Under the pieces are notes generated by a model, which worked only from the letters and a program-made list of their open reading frames with translations, did not search any database and had not been told where the DNA came from. From contig NC_014313.1 of the NCBI RefSeq assembly GCF_000143145.1, forward strand, positions 310,001 through 374,000: a stretch of DNA of 64,000 bases, given 5' to 3'. Both the position numbers and the translations under genes were made by a program. This document shows, in pieces, positions 18,326 through 28,142 of this stretch. This stretch comes from Hyphomicrobium denitrificans ATCC 51888 (lineage in GTDB: Bacteria; Pseudomonadota; Alphaproteobacteria; Rhizobiales; Hyphomicrobiaceae). Position 1 is the first letter of the stretch. The number at the start of each line of letters is the position of its first letter.

Positions 18326-19063
18326 ATGCAGATGCAAAAGACGATACTCCGCGGACCGGCCAAGGCACGACGCGGGCTTGCGAGAATGCTGATCATTGCG
18401 TGTCTGCCGATTGCGTTGGCAGGCTGCGAACATGATCGTGTTGGCCCGCAGGTGGCGGGTTGGCAGCTGATCGATCCCGAGCAGCGCCATCCGATCCTGG
18501 TCTCGCAGCAACCCGCCGTCCTCAATCTGCATGTCGCCGCGGGTTCCGAAGGCCTGACGCCATCGCAGCGCAGCCGTGTCATCGACTTCATCGATCGCCA
18601 TAGAGCGAGCGATGCCGGCAACAGTCGGTTTGTCATCTCGGCGCCTGCCGGGTCGTCGAACGAGGCGGCGGCGATGGATGCGGCCAGCGATACGCGACGG
18701 CTGATTCTCGGCGGCGGATACGCGGACTCTTCGATCGCCAACGAAGCCTATCATGCGAGCGGGCGCGATGCGCCGTTGCGCATTTCGTATCTGCGCTACG
18801 TTGCGGAAGGTCCCGAGTGCGGCCGCGACTGGTCCGAGAACCTGGCGCGCGCGTATCAAAACACGCCCTATCCCAATTTCGGCTGCTCGTCGCAGCGTAA
18901 TCTGGCGGCGATGGTTTCCAATCCCGCCGACCTGCTCGGACCGCGCACGATGACGCCGAGCGACGCCAATCGCCGCTTCAAGATGTACGAGAAGTACGTG
19001 AAGGGCGAGACGCTCGGTGCGTCGGACGAAAAAGTAACGTTCGTGAAGCCTATCAGCCAATAA
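18326..19063 (+). CDS. cpaD: Tad pilus lipoprotein CpaD
   Basis: 245-residue lipoprotein of the CpaD family. The signal ends in the lipobox LAGC. The conserved body includes RHPILVSQQPAVLNLHVA and the C-terminal NFGCSSQRNLAAMVSNPADLLGPR, which is the hallmark of CpaD. It acts at the outer membrane with the secretin. It is 19 bases after cpaC and 12 bases before cpaE. Confidence 0.93.
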   Translation: MQMQKTILRGPAKARRGLARMLIIACLPIALAGCEHDRVGPQVAGWQLIDPEQRHPILVSQQPAVLNLHVAAGSEGLTPSQRSRVIDFIDRHRASDAGNSRFVISAPAGSSNEAAAMDAASDTRRLILGGGYADSSIANEAYHASGRDAPLRISYLRYVAEGPECGRDWSENLARAYQNTPYPNFGCSSQRNLAAMVSNPADLLGPRTMTPSDANRRFKMYEKYVKGETLGASDEKVTFVKPISQ

Positions 19064-19075
19064 ACTGGAGCCGAG

Positions 19076-20380
19076 ATGTCCCAGCATACGCAAGCTGCGC
19101 CTGAATTCGATCCAGGGTTTTCCGACAACGGAGAACGGCAGGACACATATTCGAGCGAACGTGCACGGCCCGTGCCTCGGATCTCGATCCAGGCATTCTG
19201 TGACGACGTGGGCGTTGCGAATACTATCCAGTTTGCGGCCGAGGACCGTCGGCTTTCAAAGGCGCACGTCAGCGTGCACATGGGCGGTATCGCTGCCGCC
19301 ATCTCGCATTATGTCGACAGTCCGACGCCCAATCTCATCATCCTGGATTGCGCGCTCGACAGCGGTTCACTTCTGGCCGAGCTCGATCGGCTGGCGGAGA
19401 GCTGCGATCCCGGCACCAAAGTCGTCGTCATCGGACGCCAGAACGACGTGATGCTTTATCGCGAGCTTCTGAAGCGCGGCGTCGGCGAATATCTCGTTGC
19501 GCCGGTCGATCCGCTTGCGGTGATGGAGAGCATTTCCAATCTCTACAACAATCCGGAAACCGATCCGGTCGGGCACGTGTTTGCTTTCGTCGGCGCCAAG
19601 GGCGGCGTCGGCTCCTCGACGGTCTGCCATAACGTCGGCTGGACGATGTCGGAGATCTTGAAGACCGACGTTGCGATCGCCGATCTCGATCTCGCGTTCG
19701 GTACGACAGGGCTCGACTTCAATCAGGACCCTGTGCAGGGCATCGCGGAAGCGCTTGCGGCGCCGGAACGTCTCGACGATCAGCTGCTCGACCGGTTGAT
19801 GACCAAATGCTCCGAGCATCTGTCGATCTTCGCGGCGCCGGTCGTCATCGATCGCGATTACGAAATTTCGCCGGAAGCCTGCGATACCGTTCTCGATATT
19901 GTGCGCCAGAACGTGCCGCTGGTTGCCGTCGACTTGCCGCACGGCTGGTCGCCGTGGTCGAAGCGCGTGCTGCTGCAGGCGGATCAGGTCGTGATCACGG
20001 CGGTGCCCGATCTCGCAAATCTCAGGAACGCGAAGAACATCGTCGATCTACTGCGGACGTCGCGCAAGAACGACAATCAGCCGCTTCTGATCCTCAACAT
20101 GGCCAACACGCCGAAGCGGCAGGAAATCACGATCAAGGAGTTCGAGCAGGCGCTCGACAGCAAGGTGATGGCCGTCATCGACTACGATCCTGAATCGTTC
20201 AGCCAGGCATCGAACAACGGTCAGATGCTGGAGGAATTCAGCCCCAAAGCGAAGGCCGTGGAGAAATTTCACGACATCGCGATGAAGATCACGGGACGCA
20301 AGGAAGCCAAAGCCGATAAGCGAAATCCGGCGTTGGCGGCGCTTGGCCCCCTCATCGAGAAGCTCAAGTTGAAGCGCTAA
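19076..20380 (+). CDS. cpaE: Tad localisation ATPase CpaE (TadZ)
   Basis: 434-residue MinD/ParA-like ATPase that places the pilus machine at the pole. The N-terminal part (about 40-155) is an atypical receiver-like domain. The deviant Walker A motif is FVGAKGGVGSSTVCHN at about residue 175, followed by ADLDLAFGTTGLDFNQDP. The end is Lys-rich. Order within the operon (cpaD-cpaE-cpaF) is the usual one. Confidence 0.94.
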   Translation: MSQHTQAAPEFDPGFSDNGERQDTYSSERARPVPRISIQAFCDDVGVANTIQFAAEDRRLSKAHVSVHMGGIAAAISHYVDSPTPNLIILDCALDSGSLLAELDRLAESCDPGTKVVVIGRQNDVMLYRELLKRGVGEYLVAPVDPLAVMESISNLYNNPETDPVGHVFAFVGAKGGVGSSTVCHNVGWTMSEILKTDVAIADLDLAFGTTGLDFNQDPVQGIAEALAAPERLDDQLLDRLMTKCSEHLSIFAAPVVIDRDYEISPEACDTVLDIVRQNVPLVAVDLPHGWSPWSKRVLLQADQVVITAVPDLANLRNAKNIVDLLRTSRKNDNQPLLILNMANTPKRQEITIKEFEQALDSKVMAVIDYDPESFSQASNNGQMLEEFSPKAKAVEKFHDIAMKITGRKEAKADKRNPALAALGPLIEKLKLKR

Positions 20381-20389
20381 GGATTCGCT

Positions 20390-21874
20390 ATGTTCGGTAG
20401 GCGTTCAAACGATCCGGCGTCCACGAAAAGGAGCGATCCGCAGGTCGTGCCGGTGGCGCAACCTGTTGCCCCGCCCGAGATCAAGGCGCCGCCGCAAGCG
20501 CGTCAGCCGGCGCCGGCAGCGCAGCCGCGTCCGGAGCCGCCCGCCGAAGTGCACCGTAGGCATTCGGAAGAATACTACGACGTCAAAACGACCGTCTTCA
20601 ACGCACTGATCGATACCATCGATCTGACGCAGCTTGCCAAGCTCGATGCGGTCGCGGCGCGCGAAGAAATTCGCGACATTGTCAGCGAGATCATTCAGGT
20701 CAAAAACGTCGTCATGTCGATCGCGGAGCAGGAAGAGCTCCTCGAAGACATCTGCAACGACGTCCTGGGCTACGGACCGCTGGAGCCGCTGCTAGCGCGC
20801 GACGACATCGCCGACATCATGGTCAACGGCGCTTCGACGACGTTCATCGAAGTCGCGGGCAAGGTGCAGAAGACCAGCGTTCGCTTCGCCGATAACCAGC
20901 AGCTGATGAATATCTGCCAGCGCATCGTCAGCCAGGTCGGCCGCCGGGTGGACGAGTCGAGCCCGATCTGCGACGCGCGACTTCCCGACGGCTCTCGCGT
21001 CAACGTCATCGCGCCGCCGCTTGCGATCGATGGGCCGGCGCTCACAATCCGAAAGTTCAAGAAGGACCGGCTCAAGCTCGAGCAGCTGGTGAAGTTCGGC
21101 TCGATCACGCCGGAAGCAAAGACGATCCTCGAGGTCATCGGACGAGTCCGCTGCAACGTCGTCATCTCGGGCGGCACGGGTTCCGGTAAGACGACGCTGC
21201 TCAATTGTCTGACCGGCTCGATCGACAACGACGAGCGTATCATTACGTGCGAAGACTCGGCTGAACTTCAGCTGCAGCAGCCGCATGTCGTGCGTCTCGA
21301 GACGCGCCCGCCGAACATCGAAGGCGAGGGCGAAATCCGGATGCGCGATCTGATCAAGAACTGTCTGCGTATGCGTCCGGAGCGGATCATCGTCGGCGAA
21401 GTTCGTGGACCTGAAGCGTTCGATCTTCTTCAGGCGATGAATACGGGCCACGACGGATCGATGGGAACGCTGCATGCCAACAGTCCGCGCGAAGCGTTGA
21501 GCCGTCTCGAATCCATGATCATGCAGGGCGGCTATGCGCTGCCGATCAAAACCATTCGCGAAATGATCTGCGGATCGATCGACGTGATCGTGCAGGCGTC
21601 GCGTCTGCGTGACGGTTCGCGCAAGATCACGCACATCACCGAAGTTCTCGGCATGGAAGAAGAGACGATCACGCTGCAGAACCTGCTCGTGTACGAGATC
21701 ACCGGCGAGGACGCGCACGGAAAGCTCACTGGTCGACATCGCTCGACCGGCATCGCGCGCCCGCGTTTCTGGGACCGTGCCGAATACTACGGCGAGACGG
21801 AACGGCTGGCGCTGGCGCTGGCCGCCGCCGAAGTCGACGACGATCTCGGAGGTTCGGGTGATCGCCATGGATAG
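20390..21874 (+). CDS. cpaF: Tad secretion ATPase CpaF (TadA)
   Basis: 494-residue hexameric ATPase that drives Flp pilus extension and retraction. A Pro/Ala-rich N-terminal linker (residues 15-50) precedes the conserved region. Walker A is [16 protein letters not shown] at about residue 260. The Asp box and Walker B lie around [20 protein letters not shown] and [17 protein letters not shown], and the His box near [19 protein letters not shown]. Its stop overlaps the tadB start by eight bases. Confidence 0.96.
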   Translation: MFGRRSNDPASTKRSDPQVVPVAQPVAPPEIKAPPQARQPAPAAQPRPEPPAEVHRRHSEEYYDVKTTVFNALIDTIDLTQLAKLDAVAAREEIRDIVSEIIQVKNVVMSIAEQEELLEDICNDVLGYGPLEPLLARDDIADIMVNGASTTFIEVAGKVQKTSVRFADNQQLMNICQRIVSQVGRRVDESSPICDARLPDGSRVNVIAPPLAIDGPALTIRKFKKDRLKLEQLVKFGSITPEAKTILEVIGRVRCNVVISGGTGSGKTTLLNCLTGSIDNDERIITCEDSAELQLQQPHVVRLETRPPNIEGEGEIRMRDLIKNCLRMRPERIIVGEVRGPEAFDLLQAMNTGHDGSMGTLHANSPREALSRLESMIMQGGYALPIKTIREMICGSIDVIVQASRLRDGSRKITHITEVLGMEEETITLQNLLVYEITGEDAHGKLTGRHRSTGIARPRFWDRAEYYGETERLALALAAAEVDDDLGGSGDRHG

Positions 21875-22856
21875 TCATGAGCTGTTGAGGGTTATTGTTC
21901 CTTTGCTCGCGGCGCTGGCGTTCGCCGGCGGCATTTACGCGCTGGCATATCCGTATTTCTCCGGCGATCGGGAGAAGGATAAACGTCTGGAGAGCGTGGT
22001 GGGCCGCAGCCGCAAGGTCGGCGGGGCTCTTTCCGAAATTCAAAGCAGCCGCAAGAAGTCCGTTGCGGATACTTTGAAGGAAATGGAAGACCGGCAGAAC
22101 GCCAAGAAGAAAATCACCATGGGCCTGCGCCTGGAGCGCGCCGGGGTAAAATGGACGCCGCGCGACTTCTATATCGGCAGTGCGATCGCCGGCATCGTGC
22201 TCGGCGGATTGTGCTTCAATTTTCTGAACCTGCCGATTGCGGCGACTGTCGTCGCGCTGTTCGTCGGCGCGTTCGGAATTCCGAGGTGGGTGGTCGCCAA
22301 GTTGACGAAGCGCCGGCAGGCCAAGTTTACATCTCATCTCGCGAATGCCATCGACGTCGTCGTGCGCGGCGTGAAATCGGGGCTTCCGCTGAATGAATGC
22401 TTGCAGGTGATCGCGCGCGAAAGCCCGGAGCCACTTGCCGGCGAATTCCGCAGCGTCATGGAACAGCAGCGGCTGGGTGTTCCGCTCGCCGATGCGCTGG
22501 ACCGCATGTACGACCGGATGCCGCTGGCGGAAGTGCGCTTTTTGACGATCGTCATCGCGATCCAGCAGCAGGCGGGCGGCAACCTCTCGGAAGCGCTCAG
22601 CAATCTTTCGGGCGTGTTGCGAGACCGGCAAATGCTGGCGCTGAAGGTGAAGGCTTTGTCGGCGGAAGCGAAAGCCTCAGCGATGGTGCTCGCTTCATTG
22701 CCGCCGGGCGTGATGTTCATGGTCTACATGTCGTCGCCCGGCTACATGATGCCCCTTTTCACGACGACGCCGGGCCGTTTCATGATGGCGCTCGGCGCGA
22801 CCTGGATGACGATCGGCGTGCTCGTCATGAAGAAGATGATCAACTTCAAATTCTAG
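21867..22856 (+). CDS. tadB: Tad inner-membrane platform protein TadB
   Basis: 329-residue membrane protein of the T2SSF family. Hydrophobic helices lie near residues 8-28 and 105-140, with two more at the C-terminus. The GspF domain contains NAIDVVVRGVKSGLPLNECL and IAIQQQAGGNLSEALSNLS, typical of TadB. The ATG at 21867 overlaps the cpaF stop; a GTG at 21858 in the same frame is an alternative. It forms the inner-membrane platform with TadC. Confidence 0.93.
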   Translation: MDSHELLRVIVPLLAALAFAGGIYALAYPYFSGDREKDKRLESVVGRSRKVGGALSEIQSSRKKSVADTLKEMEDRQNAKKKITMGLRLERAGVKWTPRDFYIGSAIAGIVLGGLCFNFLNLPIAATVVALFVGAFGIPRWVVAKLTKRRQAKFTSHLANAIDVVVRGVKSGLPLNECLQVIARESPEPLAGEFRSVMEQQRLGVPLADALDRMYDRMPLAEVRFLTIVIAIQQQAGGNLSEALSNLSGVLRDRQMLALKVKALSAEAKASAMVLASLPPGVMFMVYMSSPGYMMPLFTTTPGRFMMALGATWMTIGVLVMKKMINFKF

Positions 22857-22895
22857 GCTGAACCTTCATTCGGCGCGTGGGCCGGCGGTGATTCA

Positions 22896-23876
22896 ATGAC
22901 AGCTTTCATCGAGACGATGATGAACCCGCATTTCGTGGCGACGATGCTCGCCGCGGTTTGCGTTTTTGCGACCGTGCTGTCGATCGCACTGCCGATGCTG
23001 CAACGGGATCAGATGAACCGCCGCATGAAGGAGATGGCGGTGGAGCGCGGCAAGATGCGCTCGGCACGCCTTGCGGAAATGAGTTCCAAGGATCGTCCGT
23101 CGAACAAACTGCGTCCGACGGCCAAGGGGTTCATGCAGCGCATCGTCGATGAACTGAAGTTGCGCGAGCGCTTCGATAACGACGAAATCCGTGAAAATCT
23201 GAAGCGCGCCGGGCTTCGCGGGCAAGCGAACATCGTGACGTTCCTGTTTTTCCGGGTTGCGGCTCCGATCATCATTTTCTTTCTGGCACTGTTTTACGTT
23301 TTCGTTCTCTATGACACGGGCCATGCACCGATCGTGAATGTCGGCATCGCGCTCGGCGCGGGTTTTCTCGGCTTCTATCTTCCGAACGTTTTCATCTCCA
23401 ATCGCGTGCAAAAGCGGCAGACGTCGATCAAGCAGGCGTTTCCCGATGCGCTCGACATGCTGCTGATTTGCGTGCAGTCGGGCATGTCGGTCGAGGCGGC
23501 GTTCGCAAAGGTCGGCAAGGAGATCGCCAATCAGTCGATCGAGCTTGCCGAAGAAATGGCGCTGACGACGGCGGAGCTTTCGTATCTGCAAGACCGCAGG
23601 CAGGCGTATGAAAATCTTGCCAAGCGCACGGGTCTTCCGGGTGTCAAAGGCGTGGCGACGGCGCTGGTGCAAGCCGAACGCTATGGTACGCCCGTCGGAC
23701 AGGCGTTGCGCACGATGGCCAAGGAGAATCGCGAAATCCGTCAGTCGGAAGCAGAACGTAAAGCGTCCGCGCTGCCGCCGAAGTTGACGGTGCCGATGAT
23801 CGTGTTCTTCCTGCCAGTTCTGTTTATCGTCATTCTTGGCCCGGCGGGCATCGGCTACATGCAGATGCCGAAATAA
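22896..23876 (+). CDS. tadC: Tad inner-membrane platform protein TadC
   Basis: 326-residue T2SSF-family membrane protein, paralogue of TadB. Membrane helices appear near residues 12-32, 108-150 and 300-322. The GspF-like domain has FPDALDMLLICVQSGMSVEAAF and YGTPVGQALRTMAKENREIRQSEAE, the TadC form. It is the last plus-strand gene of the operon, followed after 30 bases by a strong hairpin. Confidence 0.93.
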   Translation: MTAFIETMMNPHFVATMLAAVCVFATVLSIALPMLQRDQMNRRMKEMAVERGKMRSARLAEMSSKDRPSNKLRPTAKGFMQRIVDELKLRERFDNDEIRENLKRAGLRGQANIVTFLFFRVAAPIIIFFLALFYVFVLYDTGHAPIVNVGIALGAGFLGFYLPNVFISNRVQKRQTSIKQAFPDALDMLLICVQSGMSVEAAFAKVGKEIANQSIELAEEMALTTAELSYLQDRRQAYENLAKRTGLPGVKGVATALVQAERYGTPVGQALRTMAKENREIRQSEAERKASALPPKLTVPMIVFFLPVLFIVILGPAGIGYMQMPK

Positions 23877-23906
23877 GCTCTGCGGCTAACGGTTTGGATA
23901 AAATAG

Positions 23907-23939
23907 AACGCCCCGGTCGGCAAAGACCGGGGCGTTATT
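23907..23939. terminator. Strong hairpin between convergent tadC and tadD
   Basis: AACGCCCCGGTC (23907-23918) pairs perfectly with GACCGGGGCGTT (23925-23936) around a 6-base loop. On the plus strand ATTGTTT follows; on the minus strand the stem is followed by CTATTTTAT. It lies between the tadC stop (23876) and the tadD stop (24006), so it can serve as a bidirectional terminator. Confidence 0.85.
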
Positions 23940-24005
23940 GTTTCTGAACCAGTTCTATCGATGAAAAGCTAAGGCGGCGCTTTGCGGCGTGGCCTTGGAC
24001 GGATG

Positions 24006-24989
24006 TCAGTGGGTCATGCCGCGAAGCGATGACGTCGTCGTTGCGCTTGCCGGCTGCCAGTTGCTCTGAGCTTCCGACATCGGTGCCGTGTTGGCTGCGA
24101 TGCTCGTCGGGCGGCTTGCCTGAGGCACCGTCACCGGCTCGACGGAGGTTTGCGCCATGAAGCTCGATGCATCGGGCATTTCGGTCTTCGGCTCGAGCTT
24201 GACGAGCTGCTTCAGATAATTGGCGTTGGACGTGGCTGCGTCGGAATCGATCACACTCGATGCAACCGATTTGGATTCGTCGTAGCGGCCCTGAAGGCCG
24301 AGGACGAGTGCGAGGTTCTCGCGGACCTTCGGTGCCGCGGTCGGAGCGGCGGCTGCCTGGCGCAGGATCTGCTCGGCTTTCTTGGGATTGCCCATCATCG
24401 CGTTGGCCATCGCCAGGTTGTTCATGACGCCGGGATTGTCGGGCGAAAGGGCGAGTGCGCGTTCGTAGAAGGGAATCGCTTCGGCGTATTTGCCCTGCTT
24501 GGCCAGAACCGTTCCGCGCGCCGAGACGACGCGCCAGTCCGGCTTCGTCGGATCGTCTGCTGCGGCGAGCAGCTGGCCCGCCATGTTGATCTGGTTGAGT
24601 TCCAGCGCCAGGCGGCCGTACTCGCCCGTCAGTTGCGGATCGTTGGCATGGAACACGCTCGCCTGCTGAAGCACGGCAAGCGCTTTTTGCTTTTCGCCGA
24701 GCGCCTTCAGGTTTTTCGCGTAATTGATCGCGGGCTGCAGCTCCGTCGGCTTTTTCGCGAACTCTTTGCCCCAATAGACGGTCGCTTTCTGAAGCTCCGT
24801 CTGGGGAGCTGCCGCAGGGCCGTCCGTGCTTTCCGTCTTATCCGACTTGAGAGCGACGTCTTGCAGCAGGCTCGGTGAAGCGGAGCAGGCGCCGAGTAGC
24901 AGCGATGCGGACAGAGCGGCGACCACGCCAATGCGTTTGCAGGCGGATGCTTCGACTGAGGTGGGGCGGGGGCGCTCGGTGCGCGTCAT
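24006..24989 (-). CDS. tadD: Tad lipoprotein with tetratricopeptide repeats, TadD
   Basis: 327-residue lipoprotein with a lipobox LLGAC after an N-terminal basic/hydrophobic signal. Several TPR units are visible between about residues 90 and 240 (AINYAKNLKALGEKQKALAV, AIPFYERALALSPDNPGVMN, ANAMMGNPKKAEQILRQAA as landmarks). TadD helps secretin assembly. It is convergent with the main tad operon rather than inside it. The ATG at 24989 follows GGAGACAGAA; the frame is open to 25085 but that start would put 32 polar residues before the signal peptide. The C-terminus is a Ser/Thr/Ala-rich tail. Confidence 0.9.
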   Translation of the reverse strand: MTRTERPRPTSVEASACKRIGVVAALSASLLLGACSASPSLLQDVALKSDKTESTDGPAAAPQTELQKATVYWGKEFAKKPTELQPAINYAKNLKALGEKQKALAVLQQASVFHANDPQLTGEYGRLALELNQINMAGQLLAAADDPTKPDWRVVSARGTVLAKQGKYAEAIPFYERALALSPDNPGVMNNLAMANAMMGNPKKAEQILRQAAAAPTAAPKVRENLALVLGLQGRYDESKSVASSVIDSDAATSNANYLKQLVKLEPKTEMPDASSFMAQTSVEPVTVPQASRPTSIAANTAPMSEAQSNWQPASATTTSSLRGMTH

Positions 24990-25188
24990 TTCTGTCTCCG
25001 TCTGCCGGTGTTCGCGGTCCAATTCCGGCGAATCTGCATGACGGTTAGTTTCTGGGTCAGGCGTCAATAAACGCTTAAGTTTCACTCTCTGTAAGTTATA
25101 GCTGATGCAACTCTGGGTCGGGCTGGCTTGCGGCAGCGAGCGGACTCTGGTGGATGCTTATGAACGTGACGTGCTTGCGAGAGGAATG

Positions 25189-26610
25189 ATGGTCGAGACA
25201 ACAGCCTGGTCGGCAAAAGAGGTTTTCGCAACGGGTGCAGCTGAGGCCACCGACATACCGATCTATTTCGCGTCGTCGGCCGAGCCCGGCCCGGTTGGCG
25301 GTTTCAGCGATCAGCAAAAGGCGTGGCTTGCGGCGCAGAAATTTTCGGGCGCGGCGAAACGGCATCTGCTGTTGCCCGACGCCGGTGGGGGCATCGGTTC
25401 TGTTGTCCTCGGTCTTGGAGATGGGCAGCAGGGCGAGCCGAGCGGACCTTCCGAATTGCTCACCGGATTGCTGGCGGCCAATCTTCCCGCCGGGACGTAT
25501 CGTCTGGCCTCTGACGGCGGGACAAGCGGTCTTGCCGAACTGGCGTGGGCGCTCGGGGGATATTCGTTTTCGCGCTACCGGAAGAAAGACAAAGCGAGCG
25601 AGCGTGCGAAGCTGCGCGTTGCCGGTTCCAGTTCGGTGCCGGTGATCAACACCGCCGAGGCGGTTTGGTTCGGGCGCGATCTCATCAATACACCGGCTTC
25701 CGACATGGGGCCTGCCGACATCGAAGCGGCGGCGCGTGAGCTTGCAGCCCGTCACGGCGCGGTCGTTTCGGTCGTGACCGGCGACGATTTGCTGGCGCAG
25801 AATTTCCCCATGATTCATGCCGTGGGCCGGGCTAGTCCGCGTTCGCCGCGCCTGATCGATCTGACCTGGGGACCGGCAAACGCGCCGAAGATCACGCTCG
25901 TCGGTAAAGGCATCACGTTCGACACCGGCGGTCTCGACATCAAGCCCGCAAGCGCGATGCTGCTGATGAAAAAGGACATGGGCGGCGCGGCGACGGCGCT
26001 CGCACTTGCGCACATGATCATGGGCCAGGGGCTGAAGTGCCGGCTGCGCGTGCTTATTCCGACGGCTGAGAATTCGATCAGCGGAGATGCGTTCCGTCCC
26101 GGCGATATCCTGAAGAGCCGCGCGGGTCTGAGCGTCGAGATCGGCAATACGGATGCGGAAGGCCGTCTCGTTCTTGCCGATGCTTTGGCGCTCGCCGACA
26201 GCGACGAGCCGGACAGCATTTTCGTGTTCGCGACGCTGACCGGCGCGGCGCGCAGTGCGCTCGGACCAGATCTCCCGGCGTTCTTCACCGATGACGAACA
26301 ACTAGGACATGCTCTGCCGCCGCTTGCGGCATCGATCGGCGATCCGCTGTGGCGGATGCCGCTCTGGAGCGGTTATCGCCGCCACCTCGACAGCGACATC
26401 GCCGACATGAACAACGTCTGGGAGTCGCCGTTTGCCGGAGCCATTACGGCGGCGCTGTTTCTCAAGCGCTTTGTCGGCAAGGCTCGCCGTTTCGCCCATT
26501 TCGATCTCTACGGCTGGCGACCGGCGGCGCGGCCGCTCGGACCCAAAGGCGGAGAGCCGCAAACGGCGCGCGCGGTGATGGAGTATCTCAAGCGGGAGTT
26601 GGCGTCGTGA
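25189..26610 (+). CDS. Leucyl aminopeptidase family protein (M17)
   Basis: 473-residue cytosolic dinuclear metallopeptidase. The M17 signature is NTDAEGRLVLADAL. Other metal ligands are in LVGKGITFDTGGLDIKP and MKKDMGGAATAL. The N-terminal domain is reduced compared with PepA, as in the alphaproteobacterial subgroup of this family. The start is uncertain: 25189 gives the usual length and has GAGAGG just upstream, while the frame is open to an ATG at 25105. The stop overlaps the GTG of the next gene by GTGA, so the aminopeptidase and the NlpC/P60 hydrolase are translationally coupled. That suggests a joint role in peptide turnover, perhaps of murein peptides. Confidence 0.92.
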   Translation: MVETTAWSAKEVFATGAAEATDIPIYFASSAEPGPVGGFSDQQKAWLAAQKFSGAAKRHLLLPDAGGGIGSVVLGLGDGQQGEPSGPSELLTGLLAANLPAGTYRLASDGGTSGLAELAWALGGYSFSRYRKKDKASERAKLRVAGSSSVPVINTAEAVWFGRDLINTPASDMGPADIEAAARELAARHGAVVSVVTGDDLLAQNFPMIHAVGRASPRSPRLIDLTWGPANAPKITLVGKGITFDTGGLDIKPASAMLLMKKDMGGAATALALAHMIMGQGLKCRLRVLIPTAENSISGDAFRPGDILKSRAGLSVEIGNTDAEGRLVLADALALADSDEPDSIFVFATLTGAARSALGPDLPAFFTDDEQLGHALPPLAASIGDPLWRMPLWSGYRRHLDSDIADMNNVWESPFAGAITAALFLKRFVGKARRFAHFDLYGWRPAARPLGPKGGEPQTARAVMEYLKRELAS

Positions 26611-27500
26611 CGGCCAAGGTCTCGAAGCTCGCGTCCGGCGCTCTCGATCCGAGACGGAACGCTTTTCGCAGCGATCTCGCGGCGAAAGCGTTGGAGGGCG
26701 CCGTCAAAGCCGATCGCTATGTTGCGGGCGAACCGGCTGTTGTCGCGCGAAGCTCCGTGCCTCTCAGGAAGCTGCCAGACCCCGCTCATGGATTCGAGAC
26801 CGAGGCGCTGTTCGGCGAGCAGCTTACGATTTTCGACGAGGCAAGCGGATGGGCGTGGGTGCAGCTCGTTCGTGATGGATACGTCGGGTATGTGCCGGCG
26901 GATGCATTGCGGCGAGGCACGGCGCGCGCGACGCATAAGATTCATAGTCTCGGGACGTTCGTCTATGGCGCGCCGGACATCAAATCGCCGCCGCTGCTTT
27001 ATCTCGCAATGAACGCATTGCTGACGGTCAGCGCCGGGGACGAGCGGTTTCTGGAACTCGAAGGCGGCGCTTACGTCTACGCGCGGCACGCGGTGTCTCT
27101 CGACCGGAATGCTCGTGATTTCGTCGAGATCGCGGAACGGTATGTCGGTACGCCTTATCTCTGGGGTGGACGGACGCACATCGGGCTCGATTGCTCGGGC
27201 CTCGTTCAAACGTCGTTGCTTGCAGCGGGCATCGTCGCGCCGCGCGATACCGACATGCAGCAAGCGGAACTCGGCGAAAGCGTTCCGGTCGATGACGATC
27301 TCGACGGGCTGACGCGAGGCGATCTTGTTTTTTGGAAGGGCCACGTCGGCATCATGATCGACAGCGTGCTGATGGTTCACGCCAACGCGCACCATATGCA
27401 GGTCGCAATGGAACCGCTTCATGAAGCGGCGCAACGCACCAAGAAAGCGTCGGGAGACATCGTTGCGGTGAAGCGGCTCGGCCGGCTGACGGCTGCCTAG
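26607..27500 (+). CDS. NlpC/P60 family cell-wall hydrolase with SH3-like domain
   Basis: 297-residue protein. Residues about 40-120 form a bacterial SH3-like domain (VVARSSVPLRKLPD, GWAWVQLVRDGYVGYVP). The C-terminal NlpC/P60 domain (about 165-290) has the catalytic Cys in GLDCSGLVQTSLLAAG, His in GHVGIMID and a third polar residue near MVHANAHHM. Such enzymes cleave D-Glu to diamino acid bonds in murein peptides. No signal peptide is visible, so it may act on recycled peptides inside the cell, which fits the coupled M17 aminopeptidase. It starts with GTG, overlapping the upstream stop. Confidence 0.9.
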   Translation: MTAKVSKLASGALDPRRNAFRSDLAAKALEGAVKADRYVAGEPAVVARSSVPLRKLPDPAHGFETEALFGEQLTIFDEASGWAWVQLVRDGYVGYVPADALRRGTARATHKIHSLGTFVYGAPDIKSPPLLYLAMNALLTVSAGDERFLELEGGAYVYARHAVSLDRNARDFVEIAERYVGTPYLWGGRTHIGLDCSGLVQTSLLAAGIVAPRDTDMQQAELGESVPVDDDLDGLTRGDLVFWKGHVGIMIDSVLMVHANAHHMQVAMEPLHEAAQRTKKASGDIVAVKRLGRLTAA

Positions 27501-27961
27501 CGCTTGTAAGACAGGAAGCGATGGGTCTCGCGTTCCTCGTGCGCTTCGAGCGGACGGACGAAGCGTTGCAGCACTCTGCGGCTTCCGGTCCAGTCCCAGC
27601 CGGAGGAGAGTTCGACGCGCGTTGCAACGTCGATCAGGATTCCGGTCTGCGAATTTCGCGTCTCGATGCGCTCAACGTGACCAGCCGCGATGGCCGCCGC
27701 GAGTTTGGGAAACAAGTCGAAGCGTTCGACCGGACGGCTTTCATAAACTTCGCCATTGAGCACGAGATCGAACGTCTGATCGGCTTTGATCAGGAGCTCG
27801 AACGGGCAGGCGCTGGGCAGGAACGGCAAGACGGCCATCCGCCAATATTTGTCCGAAGCGATGATGGCGATATCGGCACTGGCGCGCGTTTCGTTTGCCC
27901 AGGATTCAAGCTCGACGAGCGTCTTTTCCAGGCGGTCGCGGTAAACATCGTCAGAAAGCAT
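27497..27961 (-). CDS. Conserved-looking hypothetical protein
   Basis: 154 residues from the ATG at 27961 (MLSDDVYRDRLEKTLVELESW). The frame is open to 28039, with another ATG at 28006. No family recognised. It reads as a soluble globular alpha/beta protein with an amphipathic first helix, a CPFELLIKADQTFDLVLNGEVYESR segment (landmark) and an Arg/Glu-rich end. Coding character is supported by the low rate of unusual codons. It overlaps the 3' end of the convergent NlpC/P60 gene by four bases. Confidence 0.65.
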   Translation of the reverse strand: MLSDDVYRDRLEKTLVELESWANETRASADIAIIASDKYWRMAVLPFLPSACPFELLIKADQTFDLVLNGEVYESRPVERFDLFPKLAAAIAAGHVERIETRNSQTGILIDVATRVELSSGWDWTGSRRVLQRFVRPLEAHEERETHRFLSYKR

Positions 27962-28142
27962 AGGCTCATTCTCATGCGGTGGAATCGGATGTGCAACATA
28001 GCTCATCCGGAGGCGAGAAAATTGTCCGATCGCAAACAAAAACGGTCGCAGAACCGAGTGTTGAGCATTCGTTCAGGGTTGCCATCTGATGATCGTCGGA
28101 CGAGCGATACTTTCGGGAGCGCGACTTCGGCTGCGGAGCATG

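Noticed and set aside
20792-21868. Minus-strand open frame of 358 codons opposite cpaF
   Set aside because: Shadow frame; cpaF has all ATPase motifs.
23935-24774. Minus-strand frame of 279 codons overlapping tadD
   Set aside because: Gly/Arg/Ser-rich frame-shifted shadow of the TPR protein.
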